Source of the DNA: Fuerstiella sp.
Lineage (GTDB): Bacteria > Planctomycetota > Planctomycetia > Planctomycetales > Planctomycetaceae
Assembly: GCA_022843805.1 (NCBI GenBank)
Contig: JALHMY010000056.1
Location: 1 to 60,264 of the forward strand
Direction of reading: 5' to 3'
DNA length: 60,264 nt
Of this stretch, positions 1 through 8,648 are shown in pieces. The position numbers were made by a program, and so were the translations under genes. Under the pieces are notes generated by a model. The model saw nothing but the letters and a program-made list of their open reading frames with translations, was not told the origin of the DNA and did no database searches. Each line of letters opens with the position of its first letter. Within the stretch, counting starts at the first letter, position 1.

Positions 1-250
1 CTGGGGGAGGAGGTGTTTATAACCTCCCCTCCCGCGCAGCGAAGCGAAGTGGGAGGGGTCGGCCGCCAGGCCGGGGGAGGGCTCGCCGCGGCTTGCACAG
101 AACGCTGTCCCAACAACACGCTCATCCCGCAGTTCACCCGCCCCCTCCCGATCTTGCTTCGCTTGCTCGACCTCCCCCAGCTTTGCTGGGGGAGGAGGTT
201 TTCAGAAATCACCCCTCCCACGCTGCGAAGCGCGGTGAAAGGTATCGGCC
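1..250 (+). repeat. Interspersed ~186-bp hairpin repeat, array 1 (truncated by window edge)
   Basis: One full unit starts at 23 and a degenerate left part of a second starts near 211. Each unit opens with the arm pair CCCCTCCC / GGGAGGGG, continues through a GTCGGCCG-rich stretch, and closes with the dyad CCTCCCCCAGC / GCTGGGGGAGG (171-194). The same element, in the same orientation, forms larger arrays at 20440-21317 and 30303-31100. It gives open frames on both strands (Arg/Gly/Pro-rich), but these are by-products of composition and not genes. The window starts inside the closing dyad of a preceding unit. Confidence 0.9.
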
Positions 251-987
251 GACGGCCGACTGACTCGCAGGTATCGGGACGCGCCGAGGTGAATAAACAC
301 GGGCAGCGGGCAGATCTGGGTTTGTCCGGAATCAATAGCGCCTCGACCTCGCACTGCGATCGCTCGATTCGAACTGGTATTACAGATGAGCACAGAATCC
401 GGCGAATCAAGTGATAACTTCAGCTGATTACGGCTAAGTGTCGGGTCTCGCATTTCACTGAGTATCATCTGATGTAAACCTGGAGTTGTGCAAACGGACC
501 AGGGCGTCTGGTCTGATTGCCTCTGTCTTCCGGCTTCCACGGAACGATCCAGTTGTGTTTCCATCACAGTCTGACCATCCAGAATGATGCTGACCATGGG
601 CCACTCGATCGATTGCGATACATCATCAAGACATTCGGCGAGTTTCTGGCCTCCATCCGGATATGCCAGAAGCATCTGTTCGCGAGTCGCACAGTCGCCC
701 CACAGATTTCGAATTCGGTATTCAGAAGCCACCATCAGCGCCCGTTCATCCGGAGTGAACAGATCCGGAAGGCCCTGCAAATACTGGAGCAGTGTTCTGT
801 GCAGTTGTGGGTTTCCGCTTCGCCATCGTCGTTCCAGGTCGATCTGAATCAATTCCGACGCGATCTGCGGAAGATCGGTCGGAGAACAGCATCCGACGAA
901 CGCGAAGAAGTCCGGTGGTTCCACCGAGTTCCATGCGGATTCAAAAGCTTCCAGCAGTGAATCAATGTCTTCGAATGTAGTCTGCAT
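202..987 (-). CDS. FHA-like protein with planctomycete kinase-type N-terminal region (last gene of Tad unit A)
   Basis: The 261-residue product has an N-terminal ~110-residue segment like the region that precedes the catalytic domain in planctomycete Ser/Thr kinases (ERRWRSGNPQLHRTLLQYLQ, then YRIRNLWGD). A C-terminal part (about 130-240) reads as a divergent FHA fold: TLSRNQLKLS, a Ser-Asn-Arg step, and a final strand ending in YLRVSR. No kinase catalytic motifs are present. A good ribosome site (AGGATAACGGA) precedes the ATG. It lies 35 bases after the FHA-transmembrane gene on the same strand, so it is probably co-transcribed with the tad genes. The last ~13 codons run into a degenerate copy of the hairpin repeat, so the original C-terminus may have been replaced. 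The FHA assignment is my inference from pattern, not a search. Confidence 0.7.
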   Translation of the reverse strand: MQTTFEDIDSLLEAFESAWNSVEPPDFFAFVGCCSPTDLPQIASELIQIDLERRWRSGNPQLHRTLLQYLQGLPDLFTPDERALMVASEYRIRNLWGDCATREQMLLAYPDGGQKLAECLDDVSQSIEWPMVSIILDGQTVMETQLDRSVEAGRQRQSDQTPWSVCTTPGLHQMILSEMRDPTLSRNQLKLSLDSPDSVLICNTSSNRAIAVRGRGAIDSGQTQICPLPVFIHLGASRYLRVSRPSADTFHRASQRGRGDF

Positions 988-1022
988 TCCGTTATCCTGA
1001 TAAACTGATGATCCCGCAAGCC

Positions 1023-1799
1023 TTAACGAGTTGCGAGCAGAGCACCTAGCCTGGCTGCCAGTCCGCGTTCTTCAGCAGAAATCTGCTGCGAAGGTGTGCT
1101 GGCGATGCTGTCACAGAATCGTTTTGCATCGGCTCTTGCCGGCAGCGAATTCTGACCGTTTTCAACACAAACTAACAGTCGATAACGGGCAAGAACATCC
1201 ACAAGATACTCTGCACGCGACTTAGCTTCCTGTGTCAGCCCGGGGGAATTCGCAAATCCCTGCAGTGCCTTCATCTCAAGGACCAGCTTGTCATCCATTT
1301 CTTCCTCGCCTGTTTTCAGGTTACGTCCGGCCAGCTGCATTCCGGCAATCATGAGCATGCAGGTACCAATAATAATCATCTGGGACGTTTGATTCTTTTT
1401 TTTCGGCTTCAACGCGGAATTCGATTTGCCCCCGTTCCTGGCAGCGGATCCGTCAGAGTCTGACAGATTACTGAGTGCCAGCGGCTGCCGCTCATCTGCT
1501 TTTGGGCGAGTCTGCAGAACCTGGAGTCTGAGATCTGTTCCTTCCACAAGAATTCCGGTGCCGGGACGCCATTCGGCAGTTGCTTCCGTATCCAGCAGTA
1601 ATTTCCCGAGCGTTAGCGAGTGTTTCGAGCGGTTCAGGACAAAGACTGAATCTTTGCGGCGAAATACGGTCAGCGCGTGAGCACTCCTGCAGGGAATCCG
1701 AATCTCGCATTTTTTATCGTTGCCAATTCGGTAAAGGTCCTGCGTGAGCGGGACGGTCAGCTTTTCAGAGGGGCCATTAATCTGTAGGGCGTAGTTCAT
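1023..1799 (-). CDS. FHA-domain single-pass membrane protein
   Basis: This 258-residue protein has an N-terminal FHA domain (about 5-95; YRIGNDKKCEIRI and the SAHA step match the FHA Gly-Arg/Ser-xx-His pattern only loosely, with Gly-Asn for Gly-Arg). A basic linker (KPKKK) and one membrane segment (about 140-157, IIIGTCMLMIAGMQL) follow, then a ~100-residue helical tail on the far side. The arrangement puts the phosphothreonine-reading domain in the cytoplasm. It lies 33 bases after tadC and before a second FHA-like gene, with GAGG eight bases before the ATG. Inference: it reads a phosphorylated partner and passes the state across the membrane to the pilus or secretion machine. Whether this domain still binds phosphopeptide is open because the key Arg is not evident. 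Confidence 0.8.
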   Translation of the reverse strand: MNYALQINGPSEKLTVPLTQDLYRIGNDKKCEIRIPCRSAHALTVFRRKDSVFVLNRSKHSLTLGKLLLDTEATAEWRPGTGILVEGTDLRLQVLQTRPKADERQPLALSNLSDSDGSAARNGGKSNSALKPKKKNQTSQMIIIGTCMLMIAGMQLAGRNLKTGEEEMDDKLVLEMKALQGFANSPGLTQEAKSRAEYLVDVLARYRLLVCVENGQNSLPARADAKRFCDSIASTPSQQISAEERGLAARLGALLATR

Positions 1800-1832
1800 G
1801 AGATTCCTCTTCCGACTTCTTCCTGCGGAGTA

Positions 1833-2819
1833 TTATGGGACAGACGAAGACCCAAGCACTTGAAAGACGAACGGGGCGAGAATCGTCAGCATGCAGGCGA
1901 CCATCATGACAAGCTGAGGTGCCTGCATTCTGATTTGCGCTTTGCCTGCTTCTCCTTCGGCCCACTGCGATTTTCTGAGTCGCATCTGGTCAGCCAGATT
2001 CGAAAAGATTTCCGCGAGGGGCGTACCCAGTTCTTCCGACTTTCTGATGGCAAACACCATTTCCCGGATTTCATTGGAACAAAGTCGCTGATCGAGATCT
2101 TCAAGGGATTCATGAAGTGTTTTCCCCCGACTCACATCATCAAGCACTCGTCGAAACTCTTCAGCAAACGGATGCCCGCTGCATTCTGTAACAACGGTCA
2201 GCAGAGCATCCCGAAAACCGGCTCCGGCTCGCATCATGAGTGCAATCAGATCAATGCCGAAGGGAAGCCTTCTCTGAATGAGCCCAAGCCGCAGCTCGGC
2301 CTTTCGATGAAGGGATTTGAGCGACGATCGCAGGTAAACGCCGGCAAACAGGAATCCGGCGCCCACGCACACGGGTACTGCAGCAATACCACTGCCGAAA
2401 ACCATAATCCCGGAGAACAGCAACAGGGATTCCATCATACACATTGCAATAAACTCGCGAGGTTTCCACGGAAGCAGATCACCACCGCGCGACAGAGATA
2501 TCTCCACTTTTTCAAGAGAGAAGCGGGCGACCAGTGCTGTGGCGCTCAACTCGTCGATGAGGGGCTCGGTGTATCGATAGACGCTGCTTCCCTCCCGAAG
2601 TTTTACTCGGCGAGTTTGTTCAAACTCCCATTCTTCGGCAAACGTTCGGATATGCCTGTCGACGATCAGCAGAACCCGGCCGATTAGAAGAAAGACGGCA
2701 ATCCCGAGCAGACCGGAGCCTGCAAGAGCCAGTCTCTGCTGCCATTCGTCCACCTGATCAATAACGATATTCATGACTGCGGGCTTTCGTGTAATCAGCT
2801 GCGTGAGAATCATTCTCAC
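1833..2819 (-). CDS. tadC: TadC-like inner-membrane platform protein (type II secretion F family)
   Basis: The product is an inner-membrane platform subunit of Tad/Flp pilus assembly that pairs with TadB and the TadA ATPase. It is a 328-residue polytopic protein with hydrophobic segments near 33-52, 130-165 and 295-322, and it carries the type II secretion F signature around RLPFGIDLIALMMRAGAGF. It lies 4 bases downstream of tadB, so the two are translationally linked. The start is uncertain: the first in-frame codon is GTG at 2819, with ATGs at 2813 and 2774, and no clear ribosome site decides between them. TadC rather than TadB is inferred from its position after the first F-family gene and from its length. 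Confidence 0.88.
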   Translation of the reverse strand: MRMILTQLITRKPAVMNIVIDQVDEWQQRLALAGSGLLGIAVFLLIGRVLLIVDRHIRTFAEEWEFEQTRRVKLREGSSVYRYTEPLIDELSATALVARFSLEKVEISLSRGGDLLPWKPREFIAMCMMESLLLFSGIMVFGSGIAAVPVCVGAGFLFAGVYLRSSLKSLHRKAELRLGLIQRRLPFGIDLIALMMRAGAGFRDALLTVVTECSGHPFAEEFRRVLDDVSRGKTLHESLEDLDQRLCSNEIREMVFAIRKSEELGTPLAEIFSNLADQMRLRKSQWAEGEAGKAQIRMQAPQLVMMVACMLTILAPFVFQVLGSSSVP

Positions 2820-2823
2820 CGTT

Positions 2824-3684
2824 TCAGGTAAGTCGGATGTCCATGATTCTGCACGCCCATCGGACTCCGAAACAGATCAGCAGGATGATGCCGGACAGGA
2901 CAATCTGGCCTGAAATTTTCATAAACAGCATCAGAATGGCGTCCATTCCGGTTGCCAGAAACAGCAGTACGAACGCTGCCGGGCACAAAGCCATGATGAG
3001 CACGGCGAATCGGCCGGATGAAGTATCAGCGTCCAGTTTTCGTTTCAGGCGAAACCATTCCTGCAGACTCAACGTCAGACGTTCCATCGCCAGATTCACT
3101 CGACCACCGCGTTCGACAGCAACTTCCAGTGCAAGGCAGAACAGTGTGAATGGCTCCAGCTGCAGCCGGTGCCGTGTATCAGACAGTGTTTCCGCAAGTG
3201 GGCGACCGTGTTCAAACTGATAGACGATCTGCTGTAGTTCCGCGGAAAGAGGGACGGGAGTTTCATCGGCCACACTTCTCAGTCCCATCGGGATTGAAAG
3301 TCCGGCCTTCAGTGCATTGGCAAGACCGGTTGAAGAAGCGATCAGCTGTGACTCCAGCAGCTGTTCCCGCTGTCTGATAAGGTAACCGAGTACATATACC
3401 GGCACCGAGGAGAACAGCAGGGCAAAGGTAATTGCCAGCGGCCATGCCCGCGCCACAAAGAACAGTGTGAGTGTGCCGCCAATCAGCAACAGAGACCACC
3501 ATCGCATCAGTTCCCTCAGCAATGGTTCGCTCATCCGCAGCTGCAAATAGCGGCCAACAGGCTCTTTGAACCATCGTTCCAGCAGATCGTCCCACATTCT
3601 GAGCAGCTGCAGGCAGCCCAGAAAGGCCGCGAGAAACATCAGTATCGATGAGACTGAAACAGTCAGTATTTGTTGATGCGTCAT
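2824..3684 (-). CDS. tadB: TadB-like inner-membrane platform protein (type II secretion F family)
   Basis: This is the first of two adjacent F-family platform proteins. It has 286 residues, with membrane segments around 8-27, 62-102 (a pair), 225-245 and 255-275. The cytoplasmic F domain lies between them (LIASSTGLANALKAGLSIPM, then VERGGRVNLAMERL). It follows the FHA-TadA fusion gene by 78 bases and is followed by tadC after 4 bases, which is the conserved tadA-tadB-tadC order. In characterised Tad systems TadB and TadC form the membrane base that couples ATP hydrolysis to pilin polymerisation. The ribosome site is weak. Confidence 0.88.
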   Translation of the reverse strand: MTHQQILTVSVSSILMFLAAFLGCLQLLRMWDDLLERWFKEPVGRYLQLRMSEPLLRELMRWWSLLLIGGTLTLFFVARAWPLAITFALLFSSVPVYVLGYLIRQREQLLESQLIASSTGLANALKAGLSIPMGLRSVADETPVPLSAELQQIVYQFEHGRPLAETLSDTRHRLQLEPFTLFCLALEVAVERGGRVNLAMERLTLSLQEWFRLKRKLDADTSSGRFAVLIMALCPAAFVLLFLATGMDAILMLFMKISGQIVLSGIILLICFGVRWACRIMDIRLT

Positions 3685-3762
3685 TGTGATCAGTCGAGCC
3701 TTCCGGGAACTGGTCTCACCGAGATAAAATCAGCGTCAGGAATTGTTCAAAGCAGGAAGTGG

Positions 3763-5637
3763 TCACAGGTAGAATGTTTCCAGGTTCAGCAGGCCACGAT
3801 CCAGCAACTGCTGCATGAACGAGGGAAGCTGGCCGGTGGGCATCAGTTCTCCATCCGAATCCCGACGGAAAATCTGCCTGATGCGAACAGCAGAATTCTT
3901 TTCCCGGGACGGGAGAATTTCGGTGATCTCGGACACAACTCGACGTCCGTTCCGCTGCCGTTCCAGCTGTACGACCAGATCCACGGCCGAAGAAATCTGC
4001 CGATGAATCGAATCGACCGGCAGGTCAGCGGCCGACTGCACCATCACTTCGAGCCGAAGGATGACGTCGCGGGCTGAGTTGGCGTGGATGGTTGTCAGAG
4101 AACCGTCATGGCCCGTGTTCATCGCCTGCAGCATCCAGAGTGCTTCCCTGCCACGGCATTCACCCACAACGACCCGGTCAGGTCGCATCCGCAGCGCGTT
4201 TCGCACAAGGTCTGCAATCTCGTACTGACCATTTCCTTCCACGTTCGCCGGTTTGGTTTCCATTCGGGCGACATGCCGTTTCTCGATCTGCAGCTCGGCC
4301 GTGTCTTCGATGGTCACGATTCGTTCTTTGTCAGGGATAAAGTCGGCGAGGCAGTTGAGCATGGTTGTCTTGCCGGTACCGGTTCCTCCCGAGATCAGGA
4401 TGTTTTTCTTTCCTGTGACGCAGGCCTGCAGAAATGCGGCGGCCGCAGATGTCAGCGATTTCCTGTCTTCGACAAGCTCTGTAATCGTGATCCGACTGGT
4501 GGGAAACTTTCGGACGGTCAGCAGCGGCCCGTCGAGAGCAATGGGCGACATCACCGCATTCACGCGACTTCCATCGGAAAGCCGCGCATCAGCAACCGGC
4601 TGTGATTTGTCAATGCGACGTCCGACTTTGGAAACGATCCGCTCGATGACAGCCAGTGTGACATTGTCCGAGACGAAACGCCTTCCGGAATTTTCAATCA
4701 CGCCGTCCCGTTCGACGAAGATTCGATCACTTCCCACCACCATGATTTCGGTAATGGTTGGAAGACGCAGCAGGTCCTCCAGCGGGCCATAGCCAAACAC
4801 GATATCCTTAATCTGCTTTTTCAGCTGTCGCAGGCAAAGATACAGAATTGTTGTATCCAGAACAGACGGAGACACCTGCTTCCACGCGGCGCGAAATCCT
4901 GTATCAATCTGTTTCATTCGCTGAGTCAGCTGCACTTCCTCCACAAGCGTCAGGGTTGACGCAACAGACTTCTGGAGCCGCTGCAGTTCTCGTTCCAGAG
5001 TCGGATTTCCCGAGTATAGCCGACTCCAGACGGAGTCTTTTTCAAATGCCGAACGCTTCGAAGACTCAACAAAACGAAGGGTTTCGTCAATCAGTTCGCC
5101 TCGAACACAATGTCCGGCGAGATGCAGCATCAGATCCGCATTTTCGATGTCTGCAATCCCGCATTCCTTTGCAATCACTTCCAGATTTCGTTCAATTCGC
5201 AGCAGATACTCTTCATTCATCTGGTCGCTCTGCATGGCAGCAACATTCATCTGTTCAAGCAGAGCGATATGCATGCGCCGAACGAGTTCCAGAGAACGAT
5301 TTTCCAGATCATTCCAGATATCGTCATCCGTCAGTTCCGTGGAATCGTCCGGATCCAAAGTAAACTCGTAAGGAAACAGGCGAAACGTGGCATTCGCAGC
5401 GAGTGACACGGTTTTTCCACTGCCGATCTCCACATTGTCCAGAACACAGCCGTTTTGATTCAGTACCTGCAGGGTCCATGCTCCGGCCCGTCTTCTAAGA
5501 ACAGCGGCTTCCGAACAGACGAACGGGCTCTTCAGCACCAGATCACAGGCTGAGGATCGTCCGAGTGAAATTTGTTCGCCCAGCACGGTCGCAACAAAAC
5601 TTCGTGTCTCGTGAACATTGTGATATCGAATCTGCAT
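3763..5637 (-). CDS. tadA: FHA-TadA/CpaF fusion: pilus-assembly ATPase with N-terminal FHA domain
   Basis: This is the secretion ATPase that powers the Tad apparatus. It has 624 residues where ordinary TadA/CpaF proteins have about 450. Residues 1-95 form an FHA domain ([19 protein letters not shown], matching FHA Gly-Arg-Ser and Ser steps; NGCVLDN near 62-68). A helical segment (100-270) comes next, then the CpaF core: [16 protein letters not shown] near 298-313, Walker A GGTGTGKT at 417-424, the Asp box EDTAEL at 444-449, Walker B VVVGE at 489-493, and the His box TTIHAN at 515-520. All catalytic motifs are intact. The start is well set by AGGAG eight bases upstream of the ATG. FHA domains bind phosphothreonine, so the ATPase is likely recruited or gated by phosphorylation, but no active kinase is encoded in the window. 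Confidence 0.93.
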   Translation of the reverse strand: MQIRYHNVHETRSFVATVLGEQISLGRSSACDLVLKSPFVCSEAAVLRRRAGAWTLQVLNQNGCVLDNVEIGSGKTVSLAANATFRLFPYEFTLDPDDSTELTDDDIWNDLENRSLELVRRMHIALLEQMNVAAMQSDQMNEEYLLRIERNLEVIAKECGIADIENADLMLHLAGHCVRGELIDETLRFVESSKRSAFEKDSVWSRLYSGNPTLERELQRLQKSVASTLTLVEEVQLTQRMKQIDTGFRAAWKQVSPSVLDTTILYLCLRQLKKQIKDIVFGYGPLEDLLRLPTITEIMVVGSDRIFVERDGVIENSGRRFVSDNVTLAVIERIVSKVGRRIDKSQPVADARLSDGSRVNAVMSPIALDGPLLTVRKFPTSRITITELVEDRKSLTSAAAAFLQACVTGKKNILISGGTGTGKTTMLNCLADFIPDKERIVTIEDTAELQIEKRHVARMETKPANVEGNGQYEIADLVRNALRMRPDRVVVGECRGREALWMLQAMNTGHDGSLTTIHANSARDVILRLEVMVQSAADLPVDSIHRQISSAVDLVVQLERQRNGRRVVSEITEILPSREKNSAVRIRQIFRRDSDGELMPTGQLPSFMQQLLDRGLLNLETFYL

Positions 5638-5723
5638 GTGCTCAGCTCCTGAACAAACAACCGCTCTGTACCAAAAAAGGCAGAACGTTGTTCTGCACTG
5701 CCAGTTACCTGGCTGATTCCGGG

Positions 5724-6347
5724 TTATCTGCTGGAATCCGAACCAGACAGGCCAACCACAGCATTAACCGTACTGCTGCTGATCCTGCGGATATCCTCCT
5801 TCTTCTCTTCATCCAGCAGCACTCCCATCTGATAGTACTTCTGGAGATCTTTGGACGATTCCGGTTCGATGCAGGGTTCCAGGAATGCAATCCTTGCGGC
5901 CCGCACTTCACCTCCTTCCCGAAACGTAAGTTTTACGTCTCGGCCGGGCAGCAGCAGATGTCGTTCTTCCGCTTTCATAACAGACTCCGGAAATCGTATA
6001 CCGATCATCACTGACCCCTCCGGGATCGAAGCCACACTGGTCCCGCAGGATCGGTACTGGGATCGAGGCACCAGGTCACCCGCTTCCAGCTGCGAAGGTG
6101 TTCCGATCCCGTGAAGAAGGACGTCACGTTCTTCCCAAAGCCAAAAGTGATTCTTTAAATGGCTGGCCGGGTAACTGACTTCAACTTTGACGAAATCTGA
6201 CTCTTTGAATCGTTCGCCCTGTTTGATCTGTCTGCCGACAGCCACCAGCTTCACCACAGCCAGCCGATTCGTCATGGCTCCTGCATTCATGATGGTCGCC
6301 AGAATTGCTAATCCGAGCGGCAGGATAAGGCGAGACCAGTTTTTCAT
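5724..6347 (-). CDS. cpaB: CpaB/RcpC-like SAF-domain pilus assembly protein
   Basis: The 207-residue protein starts at the ATG at 6347 (GGGAG eight bases upstream); longer in-frame extensions lack support. A membrane anchor or signal (about 5-25, RLILPLGLAILATIMNAG) is followed by a SAF-type start (VAVGRQIKQGERFKESDF), the usual fold of CpaB/RcpC near the secretin in the periplasm, and then by a LLPGRDVKLTF strand pair. It sits between a secreted protein gene (28 bases upstream) and the FHA-TadA gene (86 bases downstream). The family call rests on the SAF-like pattern plus position. Family members are often near 250-300 residues, so this one is short. Confidence 0.75.
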   Translation of the reverse strand: MKNWSRLILPLGLAILATIMNAGAMTNRLAVVKLVAVGRQIKQGERFKESDFVKVEVSYPASHLKNHFWLWEERDVLLHGIGTPSQLEAGDLVPRSQYRSCGTSVASIPEGSVMIGIRFPESVMKAEERHLLLPGRDVKLTFREGGEVRAARIAFLEPCIEPESSKDLQKYYQMGVLLDEEKKEDIRRISSSTVNAVVGLSGSDSSR

Positions 6348-6375
6348 AAGTATGCTCCCGTGCGAACCAGATGAA

Positions 6376-7218
6376 TTAAATACGGCGAATAATTGCTGAC
6401 GAACCTGAATTGGTGGCGGATGAACGGACGCTGACTTCAAGTCGTTCTGTTCCGGAAGTCAGCCAGAACAGTCCGGCCAGACCTGTACTTCCAGGTGGCT
6501 TTTCGACCTTCCAGCCCAGTGAACGAAACTGTTCACGCAGAGCATCCGACGCAGCGGGACGGGAAATCAGGTGGCATTGAGCTGAACCATCGGACCCGAT
6601 TCGCGTTGCGACGACGTTAACTCCGTCGGGCAGATTCAGCAGCGGCTTCGGTACCTCTGAGTCCGAACGTCGCACCGCTTCAACCACTGTCCAGAGATCA
6701 TTATGAGCAGGCCATGCAATTCGAATCAAAACAGGAACCTCGGACTGCCCATGTTTCACCGACAGCGCGGAACCACGAAACTCGGCAGAGTCGACGGTGT
6801 ATGTTTGCAAATCGCCTGATGTCGGCTCGGCACGCATCAGTGAAGTAATCAGCCCCAGCAGATGACCATCGAACTCTCCGGGAACAAGGGACGCAAACTC
6901 CGAACCAGTCAGATGATCAGACAGAAGTGTTTCTGAATCGGCGCTGAGAGGCCGCGGAGCCGACTGCGAAATTGTCCATGGCATGTCGGGGAACAACCAC
7001 CTGCCTTCCTGCGGAACAAAGCCGTTTTCGGAAGTCAGTGCGTCATGTAAAAGTGAGCCGGGCTCAACGGATGATGCCGACAATATTGTCCGGCTGGCTG
7101 CGGGTACGACCTGAGTATCCGGACCGGGAAAAGCAATGACTGCCAGTCCGTAAATTCCGAACGTGATCAGAAGACATGTTCTGAGAAACCGTGTGCTGAA
7201 AGAAACGCCTGATGTCAT
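6376..7218 (-). CDS. Secreted or membrane-anchored protein of unknown family, first gene of Tad unit A
   Basis: I do not recognise the family. The 280-residue product has an N-terminal hydrophobic segment (about 10-30, TCLLITFGIYGLAVIAFPG) that is either a signal peptide or an anchor, and the rest is soluble and exported in prediction. The ribosome site is near perfect (AGGAGGTGA, seven bases before the ATG), suggesting strong translation. As first gene of the operon containing cpaB, tadA, tadB and tadC it is probably a periplasmic accessory part of the apparatus. The central part (about 150-260) has alternating strands and helices, with a short repeat-like feel (RIAWPAHNDLWTVVEAV) but no catalytic motif that I can name. 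Confidence 0.75.
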   Translation of the reverse strand: MTSGVSFSTRFLRTCLLITFGIYGLAVIAFPGPDTQVVPAASRTILSASSVEPGSLLHDALTSENGFVPQEGRWLFPDMPWTISQSAPRPLSADSETLLSDHLTGSEFASLVPGEFDGHLLGLITSLMRAEPTSGDLQTYTVDSAEFRGSALSVKHGQSEVPVLIRIAWPAHNDLWTVVEAVRRSDSEVPKPLLNLPDGVNVVATRIGSDGSAQCHLISRPAASDALREQFRSLGWKVEKPPGSTGLAGLFWLTSGTERLEVSVRSSATNSGSSAIIRRI

Positions 7219-7523
7219 GGTGAATCACCTCCTGCATGGGAGATCACCAATTGACGAACTTAACGGACATCGACCGTCCGGAATTCGTGGGTTTTTTCTC
7301 GTAACCGTTCACAGCATTATTCCTGCCAAACATCTGTTAATGTGGGAAACACGGGGGATCTTTCGGGATCATTACGAAGATTCTATTTACTCCGGGGATT
7401 GAATCGGCAACGCGAACAGCGGCGTTATCTCAACACGACCGAATCAACTGCAATATTCGGAATATTCGGCCCTTTTCGACTGACGAGGTACAACGTGTTT
7501 CGTTCAATTCCCGGCGATTTTCC
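7219..7523. promoter_or_regulatory. Divergent intergenic region before Tad unit A
   Basis: These 305 bases separate the start of the minus-strand Tad unit A from a plus-strand broken gene. The minus-strand leader contains the strong AGGAGGTGA ribosome site (7227-7235). The promoter for unit A must lie here or close by, but I could not assign -35/-10 elements with confidence. I see no coding sequence. Confidence 0.5.
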
Positions 7524-8210
7524 TTGATTTTGCTTATGAGCGAAACGCTGTATTCGCCAGATCAATTTGATTCGATGGCAGTCAGCGATTCAACTTCGGG
7601 CTTTGTAAGGATGACAACGCTGGTGGCTCCTCAGGAAGCACAATCCGGGGCGAATCCAGTGGAAACATCTCCGGCGTTGAGTCCGCTGGAACTGCCGCCG
7701 TGGGCTCAGTCGCAGATCGGTTCTCCAAACTTCAATGGGGCCGCGAGTGGCTTGCCTGTACCACCTCGCTCCTACGCCGGAAATTCACCGGCTTTTATGA
7801 ATCGACCGGGAAGGACTGGCAACATCGTTCCTCCACCACACGATCGATTTTACTTTGATTACTGGCACTACAACAATGCGATCAATTCCAGCTCCGCAGA
7901 TTTCCTGGTGGAGGCAAACAACCGCAGACGGCTTTCCAGTGTTGACAGCTATACCTTTGGCGTTGTAGAGACTTTTGGTGACGAAGAACTTCACTCTCTT
8001 GTATTTCGCATGCCGATTGCCGGGACCACAGGATTCGAAACGAATGGCTTTGGAGTTGAGGGCTGCAAATGGGGCAATGCCTCTTTAATCAGTAAGTCGG
8101 CTATGTCTATTGATTAGAACCACAGTCTCGTTGCGGGAGTGGCCGTGAGCTTTCCGACCGGAAGTGATGCTGCCGGCAAAATCTGTATGCACGCAAACAG
8201 GAAATGGTGA
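7524..8210 (+). pseudogene. Remnant of planctomycete outer-membrane/porin-like protein, interrupted by in-frame TAG
   Basis: Translation to 8114 gives DRFYFDYWHYNNAI, then SYTFGVVETFGDEELHSLVF, which follows the pattern of a common planctomycete cell-surface family (DRVYFDY-x-N, then FGxEKTFxDG, then a strand ending RMP). A TAG at 8115-8117 stops it, but the same frame continues with NHSLVAGVAVSFPTGSDAAG, the next conserved block of that family (a LPTG-like turn), before a TGA at 8208. Family members normally continue for about 200 more residues, which are missing, and no signal peptide is evident at the N-terminus. This is therefore a gene broken by a nonsense mutation and a 3' loss. Family recognition is from memory and moderate in confidence. 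Confidence 0.6.
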
Positions 8211-8648
8211 CGTCTTTGCGGTGTCAGGATCAAACTCGCCGGGGACGGCAGCGTTGTACTCTGCTTCTGCAGAGAGTCGACTGAATTCCCGCGCTGTATC
8301 TTCGGTGACGACAGCTTCTGCCGGGAGAATCTCATTCAGGCACTTGATGAGCAGTCTTCGAGCCAGCCAGACCTCACCCTGAAGTAAATGTTTTGATGAG
8401 TCGCCAGCGTTTAGCAGACCATGTCGGTTCAGGAAATCCTGCAGATCAGGTTCAGGGCCATAGAAAAATCCCGGGCAAAATGCTTGTGACGGGGATCGGG
8501 GCGGAGACAATCCTGTTTCTGCGTGTGTAATCTGTGCAGAAACGCCGAACCCCTGAAGGGAAGAGGTTTCCTTCTGGCAGTGAACCTGGTCGAAAACAAC
8601 TCTGGAACCGGTAATGACGGACAACCTTAAGTCTCCTGGTGATCTCAC
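8085..8648 (-). CDS. Unrecognised open frame, possibly a gene fragment
   Basis: A 187-codon minus-strand frame runs from a GTG at 8648 to 8085. The middle (roughly 8180-8450) has protein-like composition (WLARRLLIKCLNEILPAEAV, then SRLSAEAEYNAAVPGEF), and the opposite strand here looks like a Ser/Ala-rich shadow, which favours coding on this strand. Against it: no ATG start, no ribosome site, the first third looks random, and it overlaps both the sigma factor start and the end of the broken porin-like gene. It may be the surviving core of a decayed gene. I cannot assign a function. Confidence 0.3.
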   Translation of the reverse strand: MRSPGDLRLSVITGSRVVFDQVHCQKETSSLQGFGVSAQITHAETGLSPPRSPSQAFCPGFFYGPEPDLQDFLNRHGLLNAGDSSKHLLQGEVWLARRLLIKCLNEILPAEAVVTEDTAREFSRLSAEAEYNAAVPGEFDPDTAKTSPFPVCVHTDFAGSITSGRKAHGHSRNETVVLINRHSRLTD

